From Ralstonia soli (GTDB taxonomy: Bacteria; Pseudomonadota; Gammaproteobacteria; Burkholderiales; Burkholderiaceae): DNA of 64,000 nt. The notes beneath the pieces are model-generated. The model made no database searches. It had not been told where the DNA came from and saw nothing but the letters and a program-made list of their open reading frames with translations. The DNA is taken from contig NZ_JAMXHT010000005.1 in NCBI RefSeq assembly GCF_023955655.1, positions 187,462 through 251,461 of the forward strand, given 5' to 3'. The translations under genes were made by a program, and so were the position numbers. This document shows positions 27,088 to 37,222 of this stretch, in pieces (the first letter of the stretch is position 1; each line of letters opens with the position of its first letter).

Positions 27088-29281
27088 CGTTGGCATGGAG
27101 TGCCGCCCCGAGGTGCCAGCCCGTCGTACCTTCCTGAAAAGCGGCCTGGCGATTGCGGGCAGCCTTGTGTTGCCACTGACGATTGGTGAACGGGCCTTCG
27201 GTGCACGGGCGGGCGAAAGCGCCAACGCGGGTTTCTATCCCATCAACGATTGGATCCGAATCGACCCCACTGGCCGCACTGTCATCGGGTTGTCGCAGGT
27301 GGAGGTCGGGCAGGGCGTCTACACCGGTCTGCCGCAAGTGCTGGCCGACGAGATGGATGCCGACTGGAAGCAGGTGTCGGTGGAGTTCGTGACCGGGCGC
27401 GATGCTTACCGTATCGAAGCCGCCAACGAGCCGCCTCAGCAGTTCGTGGGCGCCTCCATGTCGGTGACGATGTTCTACACGCGTTTGCGCGTGGCCGGGG
27501 CACAGGCGCGAGAGGCGTTCCTGCATGCGGGCGCCCGACGATTGGGCGTTCGCGCCACCCAATGCATCACGCAGCAGGGGCGCGTGGTGCACGTCCAGAC
27601 CGGCCGCGCACTCAGCTACGGTGAACTGGTGGCCGATGCCGCCAAGCTGCCGCTTAACCCGCACCCGCGCCTCAAGACGAGCTCCGGTCAGCATCTGATC
27701 GGACAGTCGCTTCACAAGCTGGACGTGCCGGCAAAGGTCGACGGCACGGCCGTGTTCGGCATCGACGTGCAAGTGCCCGACATGCTGACCGGTGCGATCA
27801 GGATGGCGCCCACGCTGGGTGGCGCGCCTGTCGCCGTCAGAAACCAAGACGCAGTGCGCGCCATGCCGGGCGTGGTGGATGTCGTGGTCGTCAAGGACGC
27901 CGTCATCGTGATCGCGCAGTCGTACTGGCAGGCCAAGACTGCCTGCGACGCCGCGGACATCGAATGGAATCCGGGCACTGCGCCGCACCTGGAGAGCGCA
28001 ACCATCCTTGCGCAGCGCAAGGGCGCACTGCAGAGTGCCCATGCCGTTACCGCCACCAGGATCGGCACGCCCGAGGCAGCATTGGCCGCCGATCATGCGA
28101 TCGAGGCGGATTACCACACGCCGTACATCGTCCACGCGACGATGGAGCCGGTCTGCGCCACGGTGCACGTGCGTGACGGCGAGATCGAAGTTTGGGGCCC
28201 GGTCCAGGGCCAGGACAAGGTGCGCTGGGCGCTCGGTGGCATCTTCAAGCTGCCATACGACAAGATCATCGTGCACACCACCTTCGTTGGTGGAAGTTTC
28301 GGGCGCAAGTACGTGCCCGACTTTGTCATCCATGCTGCGCTGGCGTCGCGTGCGGTGAAGCGTCCTGTGAAGGTGATCCGCTCCCGCGAAGACGACATTC
28401 GGCATGGCTTCTATCGGCCGTGCGCGTCCGCGCGCTTTCGTGCCGCGCTTGGGCCTGACGGCATGCCTGTCGCTCTGCATGCCCGCGTGGTCGGGCATTC
28501 GCTGTACCGCTCCATCAAGCTGGAGAACTTCGAGAAAGCCGGCGGCTGGGACGAAACCATGCTGGACGGCCTCTATGACCTTGGATACGCCGTTCCGAAT
28601 CTCCTGGTGGACGCTGTCGATACGCCTCAGCCGGTACCGATCAGTTTCATGCGCAGCGTGGGAAGCACGTCCAGCGTGTTCTTTCTGGAGAGCTTCATCA
28701 ACGAGCTGGCACATGCGGCATCGATCGATCCGGTGCACTATCGCCGCACGCTGTTGCGCAATGATCCGCTTGCACTACGGGTGCTTGACCAGACTGCCGC
28801 ACACGCACAGTGGTTCAAGCCGGCCCGGCCCGGTCTGCATCGAGGCATGGCCTATAGCCTGTACACCGGGCGCGGCGGCGCTTTCACGACCTATGTGGTG
28901 ACGATTGTCGAGCTGCGGATGGTGGCGGGCCGCGCCAAGCTTGAGCGCATCGTCTGCGGTATCGACTGTGGGCGGGCGATCAATCCGCTGTTGATCCGCG
29001 AGATGGTGGAAGGCGGTATCGGCTTTGCCTTGACCAACACCTTCAAGAGCGAGATCACCTTTGCCGACGGTGCCGTCGTGCAGAGCAACTTCACCAGCTA
29101 CCCACTGCTATCACTGCGCGAAATGCCGCGCGTCGAGGTCGTGATCATCGACAGCGACCGTGATCCTCAGGGCTGCGGCGAAGTCGCGTTGCCTCCGGTC
29201 GCACCAGCGGTGGCTGAGGCCCTGTTCCATGCGACCGGACAGCGGCATCGCTCGATGCCGTTCGCGCAGCCGCTCGCATAA
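27068..29281 (+). CDS. Molybdopterin large subunit, isoquinoline 1-oxidoreductase beta-like
   Basis: This 737-aa catalytic subunit of the xanthine-oxidase family is of the IorB type. ATG at 27068 has GGGAGG seven bases upstream. The N-terminus has a Tat signal (ARRTFLKSG, hydrophobic run, ERAFGARAG). Other segments are LSQVEVGQGVYTGLPQVLADE and, near the C-terminus, GCGEVALPPVAPAV, which carries the catalytic Glu. The family hydroxylates N-heterocycles or oxidises aldehydes with water as oxygen donor. The downstream porin and AraC regulator fit an uptake and catabolism module. No cytochrome gene follows, unlike the unit at 10013-14693. Confidence 0.92.
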   Translation: MSQRASSVGMECRPEVPARRTFLKSGLAIAGSLVLPLTIGERAFGARAGESANAGFYPINDWIRIDPTGRTVIGLSQVEVGQGVYTGLPQVLADEMDADWKQVSVEFVTGRDAYRIEAANEPPQQFVGASMSVTMFYTRLRVAGAQAREAFLHAGARRLGVRATQCITQQGRVVHVQTGRALSYGELVADAAKLPLNPHPRLKTSSGQHLIGQSLHKLDVPAKVDGTAVFGIDVQVPDMLTGAIRMAPTLGGAPVAVRNQDAVRAMPGVVDVVVVKDAVIVIAQSYWQAKTACDAADIEWNPGTAPHLESATILAQRKGALQSAHAVTATRIGTPEAALAADHAIEADYHTPYIVHATMEPVCATVHVRDGEIEVWGPVQGQDKVRWALGGIFKLPYDKIIVHTTFVGGSFGRKYVPDFVIHAALASRAVKRPVKVIRSREDDIRHGFYRPCASARFRAALGPDGMPVALHARVVGHSLYRSIKLENFEKAGGWDETMLDGLYDLGYAVPNLLVDAVDTPQPVPISFMRSVGSTSSVFFLESFINELAHAASIDPVHYRRTLLRNDPLALRVLDQTAAHAQWFKPARPGLHRGMAYSLYTGRGGAFTTYVVTIVELRMVAGRAKLERIVCGIDCGRAINPLLIREMVEGGIGFALTNTFKSEITFADGAVVQSNFTSYPLLSLREMPRVEVVIIDSDRDPQGCGEVALPPVAPAVAEALFHATGQRHRSMPFAQPLA

Positions 29282-29302
29282 CCCGAAACCAACCGTATGA
29301 CA

Positions 29303-29325
29303 CCGCCGAGCCATTCACTCGGCGG
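29303..29325. other. Hairpin between hydroxylase and porin genes
   Basis: CCGCCGAG (29303-29310) pairs with CTCGGCGG (29318-29325) across a 7-base loop. No T-tract follows, so it is more likely an mRNA-processing or attenuation hairpin than a full terminator. It lies in the 149-base gap before the porin gene. Confidence 0.45.
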
Positions 29326-29430
29326 CGGGAGGCGTGCGTCCGCAGGTTGGCGCGCCCGCATTCGACCGGCCCTGCAGAGGCCGGCAACACGCCTGACACA
29401 ACAAGCGTCTGACCACAGGAGGAAACAGGA

Positions 29431-30504
29431 ATGAAGAAGCATTGGAGTGCGGCGCTGTTCGCCGCCATCGGGGGTACGGCAGCCGCGCAGAGCAACGTCA
29501 CGCTGTATGGCATCGTGGACACCGGCGTGCAGTATTACAACCATGCTGCACCGAGCGGTTCCCTGGTCGGGATGCCCTCCCTCACGGGGGAGCTGCCTTC
29601 CCGTTTCGGCTTGAAAGGCACCGAGGATCTTGGCAGTGGCAACAAAGCCTTCTTCGTCCTGGAGAACGGCTTCGCCACTGACACCGGTGGGTTCAACAAC
29701 GGCGGGCGCCTGTTCGGCCGCGCCGCCAATGTGGGCGTATCTGGCCTGTACGGCACCCTGACGCTCGGCCGGCAGATGAACATGTCGATGCTGGTGCTCA
29801 ACAATGCCGACGTCATCGGCCCGTCGATTCACTCGATGGCCAGCTTCGACAACTACCTGCCCAATGCGCGGAGCGACAACGCCATCGGCTACCTTGGACA
29901 GTTTGCCGGTGTGACGCTGGGCGGCACCTATAGCTTCGGCCGTGACGGGGCGGGGCCGGCCGGGCCATCGGGCACCAACTGCGGTGGCGAAGTGCCAGGA
30001 AACGCGCTGGCCTGCCGCCAATACACGGCACTGTTGGCCTACGACGGCGCCAACTACGGTGTGGCGGCGTCATATGACGTGATGCGCGGCGGCACCGGCG
30101 CGAGCGCTCCCCTTACCAGCAGTGCCTACACCGACTCGCGCACGATCGTCGACGGCTACGTGAAGTTCGGTGCTGGCAAGGTGGGCTTTGGCTGGATCCG
30201 CCGCAATACCGCGGCGGTCGAACATAGCCAGTCAGATCTGTACTTTGTCGGCGGAACCTACGCGCTGCGGCCGATGCTCTCGGTGGATGCGCAGGTGTCG
30301 CGCTATGTGCTGAGCGATCACGGTGGCGCGACGCTGCTGGTTGGCCGAGTGAACTATGCGTTCTCCAAGCGCACCACCGTCTACACCTCTGTTGGGTATA
30401 TGCTCAACGGAGAGCAGACGAACCTGCCTGTGGCAGCGGGCGGGACCGTCGGTGCCGGGCTGAACCAGCTTGGCGCCATGGTCGGCGTGCAGCATCGCTT
30501 CTAG
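29431..30504 (+). CDS. Gram-negative general porin (OmpC/Omp32-like)
   Basis: This 357-aa outer-membrane porin of the beta-proteobacterial type forms a 16-stranded trimeric channel. The N-terminus is a Sec signal (MKKHWSAALFAAIGGTAAAQ), immediately followed by the classical SNVTLYGIVDTGVQ. The protein ends in Phe after VGVQHRF, as required for BAM insertion. AGGAGG precedes the ATG. Position after a molybdenum hydroxylase and before an AraC regulator suggests a substrate-linked uptake channel. Confidence 0.93.
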   Translation: MKKHWSAALFAAIGGTAAAQSNVTLYGIVDTGVQYYNHAAPSGSLVGMPSLTGELPSRFGLKGTEDLGSGNKAFFVLENGFATDTGGFNNGGRLFGRAANVGVSGLYGTLTLGRQMNMSMLVLNNADVIGPSIHSMASFDNYLPNARSDNAIGYLGQFAGVTLGGTYSFGRDGAGPAGPSGTNCGGEVPGNALACRQYTALLAYDGANYGVAASYDVMRGGTGASAPLTSSAYTDSRTIVDGYVKFGAGKVGFGWIRRNTAAVEHSQSDLYFVGGTYALRPMLSVDAQVSRYVLSDHGGATLLVGRVNYAFSKRTTVYTSVGYMLNGEQTNLPVAAGGTVGAGLNQLGAMVGVQHRF

Positions 30505-30529
30505 CGCGACGTGAAAAAAGAGGGCGGTT

Positions 30530-31483
30530 ATGGCAAGGGACCTGTTGAGTGACGCGCTGACGGATCTGCGTGCCGACGCAGTCGTCACCGGGCACTTTAC
30601 GCTGACTGCTCCGTGGTCGATCCGCAAGGGCGCGGTCAGCGGCGCCCCATTTCGGACGTGCAAGGGCCAGCCGGTGTACATCATCGTGCAAGGGCAGCCG
30701 CCGGTGCGTCTGGAGCCCGGCGATTTCGTCCTGCTGCCGCATGGCGATGAACACATCCTGTGCTCTTCGCCCGACCTGCCGCCCGTCGACTTCGATGCCT
30801 TGATGGCGGCCCAGGGCATGCGCCCCAGGTTCGATACGCCGCTCGAATTCTCGGCCGGTGGCGGCGGTGCGCGCAGTGACTTGTACACCGGCATCGTTCT
30901 GTATCAGCACAGCGCGCGGAATCCGCTGTTTTCTGTCTTGCCACCCATCATCCATGTGAGTGCGCACGACCCAGCCGTGGCGCCGTGGCTCGCCAACACC
31001 CTCCAGAGCTTCATCGAGGAATCGATGCGCTGTCAGCCAGGCTGGGCCGTGGCTGCGGCGCGGCTGGCAGATGTTCTGTTCGTTCAACTGCTGCGCGCCC
31101 ATCTGGTTCCCTCGGCAGACCGGGCGGGTTGGCTGCGCGGACTGCTGGATCCCCATATCGGTCAAGCCATTGCGCTGATCTATCGGTACCCGCAACGGGA
31201 GTGGACTGTCGATGCGTTGGCCGCAGCCGTGGGCATGTCGCGTTCGCGCTTCAGCGCACGTTTCACGGAGCTTGTCGGGCAGACCCCCATCGGGCACTTG
31301 ACCGCATATCGGATGTACCGGGCCAGCCTCGAACTGACGGGTGGGCGCCGCCGACTGATCGACATTGCGGAAAGCGTGGGCTACTCCTCGGAAAAGGCGT
31401 TCACACGGGCATTTCGCCGTTGGTCGGGGTTACCGCCGTCCAGGTACGCTCGCGAGCGAATGGCCGCGCTGCGCGCGCGTTGA
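30530..31483 (+). CDS. AraC-family regulator with cupin N-terminal domain
   Basis: This 317-aa regulator has an N-terminal cupin-type sensing domain (about residues 1-190, with LEPGDFVLLPHGDEHIL). Two C-terminal helix-turn-helix motifs follow (VDALAAAVGMSRSRFSARF and ESVGYSSEKAFTRAFRRW). It lies 25 bases after the porin gene and is probably co-transcribed with the hydroxylase-porin unit, which it may control. The effector is not known. Confidence 0.92.
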   Translation: MARDLLSDALTDLRADAVVTGHFTLTAPWSIRKGAVSGAPFRTCKGQPVYIIVQGQPPVRLEPGDFVLLPHGDEHILCSSPDLPPVDFDALMAAQGMRPRFDTPLEFSAGGGGARSDLYTGIVLYQHSARNPLFSVLPPIIHVSAHDPAVAPWLANTLQSFIEESMRCQPGWAVAAARLADVLFVQLLRAHLVPSADRAGWLRGLLDPHIGQAIALIYRYPQREWTVDALAAAVGMSRSRFSARFTELVGQTPIGHLTAYRMYRASLELTGGRRRLIDIAESVGYSSEKAFTRAFRRWSGLPPSRYARERMAALRAR

Positions 31484-31533
31484 CCTCGCGCCACTGTCGA
31501 TTCTCACTTGACAGTGTGTTTCCTCCCGCGAGG
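31484..31533 (+). terminator. Possible terminator after the AraC gene
   Basis: CACTGTC (31492-31498) and GACAGTG (31510-31516) form a 7-bp stem followed by TGTTTCC. It is nested in an outer CCTCGCG/CGCGAGG repeat (31484-31490 and 31527-31533). The T-run is weak, so termination is likely but not certain. Confidence 0.45.
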
Positions 31534-31627
31534 CTGTTCGCAGCGGATGGCCTCGCTACCATGTCTTCCAAAACCCGCGCGGCCAACTGACGGCAAGCGC
31601 GCACAACACAAGACACTGGAGACACGC

Positions 31628-32830
31628 ATGCCTGCACGCCACACTGTGGCCGCGATGGCCCTTGCCATTGCATCCTCGTTCGCCCACGCCCAGGTGTCGG
31701 ACGACAAGGTCAAGATCGGATTCATCACCGACATGTCGGGCGTGTATGCCGACCTCGACGGCCCCGGTGGGCTGGAGGCCATGCGCATGGCGGTGGCGGA
31801 CTTTGGCGGCAAGGTGCTGGGCAAGCCCATCGAGATCGTCTCCGCCGATCATCAGAACAAGGCCGACGTGGCGGCCTCCAGGGCGCGCGAGTGGATCGAC
31901 CGTGAAGGTGTGGATGTGCTGTTTGCGGGCCCCAACTCGGCTGCGGGCCTAGCGATGAACCGCATTGCCGCAGAGAAGAAGCGCGTGTACATCAACCTGG
32001 GTGGCGGCACCCCGCGCCTGACCAACGAGGAGTGCACGCCCTACACCGTGCACTACGCCTACGACACGAACGCCCACGTGCGCGGCACCATCGGCGCGCT
32101 GCGCAAGCAGGGCGTGAACTCGTGGTACCTGCTGTCGGTCGACTACGCCTTCGGCAAGGACATGGATGCCGAGTCGCGCCGCGTGATTGCTGCCGGAGGC
32201 GGCAAGGTGGTGGGTGGCACCAAGCACCCGCTGGGCGCGCCGGATTTCTCGTCGTACCTGCTGCAGGCGCAAAGCTCCGGTGCGCAGGCCGTGGCGCTGG
32301 CCAACGCGGGCGGCGACACCATCAACGCCATCAAGGCCGCCAAAGACTTTGGTCTCGACAAGAAGATGCGCGTGGTGGGCCTGGTCATGACCATCGACGA
32401 GATCCACGCACTGGGCCTGCAGACCGCGCAGGGTATGCAATTGATCGACCCGTGGTACTGGAACGCCAGCGATGCCGCGCGCAGGTTCGGCGAGCGCTTC
32501 TACGCCAAGTTCAAGAAGATGCCGAGTGCGCTGCAAGCGGCGGACTACTCGGCCACGCTCACGTATCTGAAGGCCGTGCAGGCCGCCGGCACAGACGATG
32601 CCGACCGCGTGATGGCCAAGCTCAAGTCGATGAAGATCGACGACATGTACACCAAGGGCGGCTACGTGCGCGCCGACGGCATGATGATCCACGACATCTA
32701 CCTGTTCGAGGTCAAGAAGCCGTCGGAATCGACCCGGCCATGGGATTACTACAAGCTCGCGCAGACGATTCCGGGCGAGCAGGCGTTCAATACGCTGGCG
32801 GAATCGGCGTGCGCGATGGTGAAGAAGTAG
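31628..32830 (+). CDS. Periplasmic substrate-binding protein, branched-chain amino acid/amide type
   Basis: This 400-aa periplasmic binding protein of the Leu/Ile/Val-Urea (Peripla_BP_6) family has a Sec signal MPARHTVAAMALAIASSFAHA. The mature start is QVSDDKVKIGFITDMSGVYAD. ATG at 31628 is preferred over an upstream in-frame ATG because it starts the signal peptide and has GGAGA before it. No permease or ATPase genes follow, so it is an orphan binding protein that must use components encoded elsewhere. Ligand unknown; relatives bind amino acids, amides or aromatic acids. Confidence 0.9.
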   Translation: MPARHTVAAMALAIASSFAHAQVSDDKVKIGFITDMSGVYADLDGPGGLEAMRMAVADFGGKVLGKPIEIVSADHQNKADVAASRAREWIDREGVDVLFAGPNSAAGLAMNRIAAEKKRVYINLGGGTPRLTNEECTPYTVHYAYDTNAHVRGTIGALRKQGVNSWYLLSVDYAFGKDMDAESRRVIAAGGGKVVGGTKHPLGAPDFSSYLLQAQSSGAQAVALANAGGDTINAIKAAKDFGLDKKMRVVGLVMTIDEIHALGLQTAQGMQLIDPWYWNASDAARRFGERFYAKFKKMPSALQAADYSATLTYLKAVQAAGTDDADRVMAKLKSMKIDDMYTKGGYVRADGMMIHDIYLFEVKKPSESTRPWDYYKLAQTIPGEQAFNTLAESACAMVKK

Positions 32831-32948
32831 GGCGGCGCCATCGTTGCAGTTAGGCGCGCGGCGAATAAGCAAACGCAAAAACGGTCGTTCGCGTGCCGCA
32901 GGGCTGCCCATATGCTCACCGGAGCCCAACCCTTCCGGAGACGCAACG

Positions 32949-34253
32949 ATGACGCAGCAGTCCCTCGCCACTGCCCCCGCCTGGAAACTCGACACCCTGG
33001 CCGTCCACGGCGGCTACAGCGCCGACCCGACCACCCGCGCGGTGGCCGTGCCGATCTACCAGACCGTCGCGTTCGCGTTTGACGACACGCAGCACGGTGC
33101 CGATCTGTTCGACCTGAAGGTGCCGGGCAACATCTACTCGCGCATCATGAACCCGACCAACGATGTGCTGGAGAAGCGCATTGCGGCGCTCGAAGGCGGC
33201 ATCGGCGCGCTGGCGCTGGCATCGGGGCAGGCGGCGGTCACGTATGCGATCCAGACGATTGCCGAAGCGGGCGACAACATCATTTCGGCCAGCACGCTCT
33301 ACGGCGGCACCTACAACCTGTTTGCGCACACGCTGCCGTTGTCGGGCATCACCACGCGCTTTGCCGATCCGCGCGATCCGGCGTCGTTCGAAGCGCTGAT
33401 CGACGACCGCACCAAGGCCATCTTTGCCGAGACGGTGGGCAACCCGCTGGGCAACGTCACCGACATTGCCGCGCTGGCCGAGATCGCGCACCGCCATGGC
33501 GTGCCGCTCATTGTCGACAACACGGTGCCGACGCCCTACCTGACGCGGCCGTTCGAGCACGGTGCCGACATCGTCGTGCATTCGCTCACCAAGTACCTGG
33601 GCGGCCACGGCACGAGCCTGGGCGGGGCGATCGTCGATTCGGGCAAGTTCCCGTGGGCCAAGCACAAGGCGCGTTTCAAGCGCCTGAACGAACCGGACGT
33701 GAGCTATCACGGCGTGGTCTATACGGAGGCGCTGGGCGACGCGGCCTATATCGGCAGGGCGCGCGTGGTGCCACTGCGCAATACCGGTGCGGCGCTGTCG
33801 CCGTTCAATGCGTTCCTGATCCTGCAGGGCATCGAGACGCTGGGCCTGCGCATCGACCGCATCACGCAGAACGCCGCGCACATCGCACAGCATCTGCAGC
33901 GGCACCCGAAGGTGGAGTGGGTGAGCCACGCCAGCCTGGACGATCATCCCGACCACGCGCTGGTGCAGAAATACCTTTCAGGCAAGGCGCCGGGCCTGCT
34001 GACGTTTGGCGTGAAGGGCGGTTTTACGGCGGGCGCGCGCTTCCAGGATGCGTTGCAGTTGTTCACGCGGCTGGTGAACATCGGCGATGCGAAATCGCTG
34101 GCCACGCATCCGGCGTCGACCACGCACCGGCAGTTGTCGGAGGCCGAGCTGGCCAAGGCCGGTGTGCGGCAGGAGACCATCCGGCTGTCGATCGGGATCG
34201 AGCACATCGACGACCTGCTGGCCGATCTGGATCAAGCCTTGGCGCAGGCTTGA
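32949..34253 (+). CDS. metY: O-acetylhomoserine sulfhydrylase
   Basis: This PLP enzyme of the Cys/Met-metabolism family, 434 aa, converts O-acetylhomoserine plus sulfide to homocysteine. Visible are [12 protein letters not shown], the PLP-stacking [13 protein letters not shown], and the lysine that binds PLP in [16 protein letters not shown]. Length and motifs fit MetY rather than cystathionine gamma-synthase. ATG at 32949 has CCGGAGA upstream. It stands alone between an orphan binding protein and a convergent permease. Confidence 0.92.
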   Translation: MTQQSLATAPAWKLDTLAVHGGYSADPTTRAVAVPIYQTVAFAFDDTQHGADLFDLKVPGNIYSRIMNPTNDVLEKRIAALEGGIGALALASGQAAVTYAIQTIAEAGDNIISASTLYGGTYNLFAHTLPLSGITTRFADPRDPASFEALIDDRTKAIFAETVGNPLGNVTDIAALAEIAHRHGVPLIVDNTVPTPYLTRPFEHGADIVVHSLTKYLGGHGTSLGGAIVDSGKFPWAKHKARFKRLNEPDVSYHGVVYTEALGDAAYIGRARVVPLRNTGAALSPFNAFLILQGIETLGLRIDRITQNAAHIAQHLQRHPKVEWVSHASLDDHPDHALVQKYLSGKAPGLLTFGVKGGFTAGARFQDALQLFTRLVNIGDAKSLATHPASTTHRQLSEAELAKAGVRQETIRLSIGIEHIDDLLADLDQALAQA

Positions 34254-34274
34254 TCCCGGGGCGCGGTCAGGCCA

Positions 34275-35651
34275 TCACGGCTGGCCGCGCACCCACCGGA
34301 ACACCACCGCCATCACCACCAGAAATGGCACCCCCACCACCAGCGTCATGCGGAAATCCGGCATCCACGCCGTGCTGGCGATGATGACCACCATGGCAAT
34401 CGCACCCAACGTGGTCAGCACCGGGTAGCCCCACATGCGAAAGCGCAGCGCGCGGCCTTCACGTTCTGCCGCGTGCCGGAAGCGCAGGTGCGTGACGAAG
34501 ATGACGAGCCACGTGAACAGCGCCCCGAACATCGCCAGCGCCATCATCAACAGGAACGAGTGCCCCGGCAGCACCACGCTCAGCACCGCTGCGAGCGCCG
34601 CACCGGAGCTGGACACGGCCAGCGCCCGCAACGGCACGCCGCGTTCGCTCACGGCACCGAGCGCCCGAGGCGCCTGCCCGCCGCGCGCGAGGCTGAACAG
34701 CATGCGCGTCGACACATACAACTGCGCGTTCATCGATGACAGTGCCGCCGTGAGCACCACAAAGTTCATCACGCCCGCGCCGCCGGCAATGCCCAGGATT
34801 TCCATGACGCGCACGAACGGGCTCTTGCCGGTGCCAGCCTGCTGCCACGGCACCACGGCCAGCATCAGCGCCAGCGTGCAGAGGTAGAAGAACACCAGCC
34901 GGAACAGCGTGGAGCGGAACGCGCGGGTTGCTGCGGCCTCGGGCTCGCGCGCCTCGCCGGCGGCCACGGCAATCAGTTCGATGCCGAAGAAGCTGAAGAT
35001 GCTGACCACCGCGCCAAACCAGACGCCCGACCAGCCGTGCGGCAGGAAGCCGCCCGCATCCACATAGTTGTGAAAACCGATCGGGCCGCCTTCGGGCGCA
35101 CGGTGGATGGCAACGCTCGCCACCACCAGAAACGCGACGATGGCTACCACCTTGATCATCGAGCACCAGTATTCCGCCACGCCAAATACGTCGACGCTGC
35201 TCGCGTTGATCCACACCAGCACGGCCGAGAACCCGACGATCCACACCCACGCCGGTACGCCCGGAACCCAGTACGCCATGTATACCGCCACCGCCGTTAC
35301 CTCCGCGCCGATCACGAAGACGACCGCCGCCCAGTACGCATAACGCACCAGAAAGCCGGCGAGCGGGCTGACGTAATGCTCGGCATAGGCGCCGAACGAA
35401 CCGGTGGTGGGGTGGGCGACGACCATCTCGGCCAGGCAGCCCATCAGCAGCAAGGCAATGGCCGCGCCGATGGCGTAGCTGGCGATCACGCCTGGGCCGG
35501 CGAGCTGGATGGCGGCGCCGCTGCCCAGGAACAGGCCGGTGCCGATCGCGCTGCCGATGGCGATCATGGTGAGTTGCGCGGACGAGAGGCGATGCTGCAG
35601 GCCGCCTTCGCGTGCGGCCAGCGCTTCGAAGCTGCCGGTGGCCTTGGTCAT
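34275..35651 (-). CDS. Amino-acid permease (APC superfamily, AAT family)
   Basis: This 458-aa cytoplasmic-membrane transporter has about 12 segments. The signature IAIGSAIGTGLFLGSG and the consensus after the first helices place it with GABA/proline/aromatic amino-acid:H+ symporters. It is convergent with metY, 21 bases apart. A GCGCGG(T)CAG/CTGGCCGCGC inverted repeat at 34261-34292 spans the two gene ends without a T-tract. Exact substrate is not readable. Confidence 0.9.
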   Translation of the reverse strand: MTKATGSFEALAAREGGLQHRLSSAQLTMIAIGSAIGTGLFLGSGAAIQLAGPGVIASYAIGAAIALLLMGCLAEMVVAHPTTGSFGAYAEHYVSPLAGFLVRYAYWAAVVFVIGAEVTAVAVYMAYWVPGVPAWVWIVGFSAVLVWINASSVDVFGVAEYWCSMIKVVAIVAFLVVASVAIHRAPEGGPIGFHNYVDAGGFLPHGWSGVWFGAVVSIFSFFGIELIAVAAGEAREPEAAATRAFRSTLFRLVFFYLCTLALMLAVVPWQQAGTGKSPFVRVMEILGIAGGAGVMNFVVLTAALSSMNAQLYVSTRMLFSLARGGQAPRALGAVSERGVPLRALAVSSSGAALAAVLSVVLPGHSFLLMMALAMFGALFTWLVIFVTHLRFRHAAEREGRALRFRMWGYPVLTTLGAIAMVVIIASTAWMPDFRMTLVVGVPFLVVMAVVFRWVRGQP

Positions 35652-35704
35652 GGTGCGGGGTTCCGGAAAAAAGCCGCGATGATACGCCCAGGGCCGGGCG
35701 GGCC

Positions 35705-37222
35705 TTACACCACCGCCAGCTTCGGCCGCTCCTGCCGCGGCATGACCACGTTGCGCCCGGCGGCCTTGGCTTCATACAGCCGGCCGTCGGCCAGGTGGAC
35801 CAGGTCTTGGACCGTGTCGTCTGCCAGGGCAACGCCTGAGTGCGAGGCCACGCCGATGCTGACCGTCAGCTTGCCGTGCGCGCTGGTCACGTTGGGCTCA
35901 TCGGCGGCCAGCACGGCGGCGCGGATGGCCTCGGCCACGCGCACTGCGCCGTTGAGGTCGGTATTGGGCAGCACGGCGCAGAATTCCTCGCCGCCGTAGC
36001 GGCCGGCAAAGTCGCCGGGACGCTTGATGCTGTCGTTCAGACAGCGGGCCACGGTGCGCAACGCGGTGTCGCCGGCGGCGTGGCCGTAGCGGTCGTTGTA
36101 GTGCTTGAAGTCATCCACGTCGATCATCAGCACCGACATCGGCGTGTGATGCCGATTGGCGCGGCGCCACTCCACATCCAGGGCGGAATCCAGCGCGCGG
36201 CGCGTGCCAAGGCCGGTCAGGCTATCGGTATTGGCCAGCAGGTATAACTGCTGCTCCATCTCCAGGCGTTTGCGCAGCTGCTGGGCAAACAGTAGCGACA
36301 GCACCATGAACACCGCATCGAGCATGAGCACGATGCCGCCGATCACCCAGGCGCGCTGCCACCACTCGGCGTAGATGTCTTCGGTGGCCAGGCCGACGGT
36401 GACGATCAACGGATGCTCGCCGATATGGCGAAAGCTCACCAGGCGCTCAACGCGGTCAAGCGCGGACTTCTCCACGTAGGAGCCGTCAGTTGCCTGCAGC
36501 AACTTCTGGAAGGCGATGCTGTCGGCCACACTTCGGCCGATGAGCTTTTCGTTGTACGGCCGGCGCATGAGCAGCGTGCCGTCGGTGCGCACCAGTGTCA
36601 CGGAAGCGTGCGGCCCGAGGTTGATGCCGTCAAATAGCCGGCGGAAGTAGTTCAGGCGCAGCGTGCCGACCACCACGCCGTTGAACTCGCCATGTGGCCC
36701 GTTCAGCCGGCGGCTCAGGCCCAGGGAGGTGTCGAGGCCCGTCACGCGGGGCGTGAAGGGCTCGCTGATATACAGACCGACGTCAGGCGAGCCCCGGTGT
36801 ACCTGGAAGTAGTCGCGGTCGCCCAGATGGATGTGTCTTGGTGGCACTGAGCGCGAGTCGATCACCACGTCGCCGGTCTTGTTGGTCACCAGCAACGTGC
36901 CCAGGTCCTGGGCATTGGTGGAGCGGTCGAACAGCACGAGCTGCCGGATGGCCGGGGGCAGGGCGACGACCTCGGGCTCCTGCATGCCGTCGATCACGGC
37001 CTGCAGCGAGAGGTCGTATACCTCGATGTTGCGGGCGATGTCGCGCTGCAGGATCAGCGAGAGATTGTCGGCGCTGTCACGCGCGCGGGCCAATGCGTCG
37101 GTGCGCATCTCCCACAATGAAAGCGCCGTCAACGCCGCCAGGAGCAGCGAGAGCGCTGAAGCGCCCACGATAAGCAGGGAGGGTCGCCGCAGGAATGCGC
37201 TGGCGGCGCGCTGTAAAGGCAT
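35705..37222 (-). CDS. Membrane diguanylate cyclase with periplasmic sensor
   Basis: This 505-aa protein makes cyclic di-GMP. One membrane segment lies at the N-terminus (ALSLLLAALTALSLW) and a second near residue 290 (IGGIVLMLDAVFMVLSLLFA). Between them lies a dCache-like periplasmic sensor. The C-terminal GGDEF domain has the active site RYGGEEF, with an inhibitory I-site RPGD five residues upstream, so feedback inhibition is expected. ATG at 37222 is chosen over the long upstream extension because the membrane segment starts soon after it. A PilZ protein encoded at 50246 is one possible receptor. Confidence 0.92.
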   Translation of the reverse strand: MPLQRAASAFLRRPSLLIVGASALSLLLAALTALSLWEMRTDALARARDSADNLSLILQRDIARNIEVYDLSLQAVIDGMQEPEVVALPPAIRQLVLFDRSTNAQDLGTLLVTNKTGDVVIDSRSVPPRHIHLGDRDYFQVHRGSPDVGLYISEPFTPRVTGLDTSLGLSRRLNGPHGEFNGVVVGTLRLNYFRRLFDGINLGPHASVTLVRTDGTLLMRRPYNEKLIGRSVADSIAFQKLLQATDGSYVEKSALDRVERLVSFRHIGEHPLIVTVGLATEDIYAEWWQRAWVIGGIVLMLDAVFMVLSLLFAQQLRKRLEMEQQLYLLANTDSLTGLGTRRALDSALDVEWRRANRHHTPMSVLMIDVDDFKHYNDRYGHAAGDTALRTVARCLNDSIKRPGDFAGRYGGEEFCAVLPNTDLNGAVRVAEAIRAAVLAADEPNVTSAHGKLTVSIGVASHSGVALADDTVQDLVHLADGRLYEAKAAGRNVVMPRQERPKLAVV

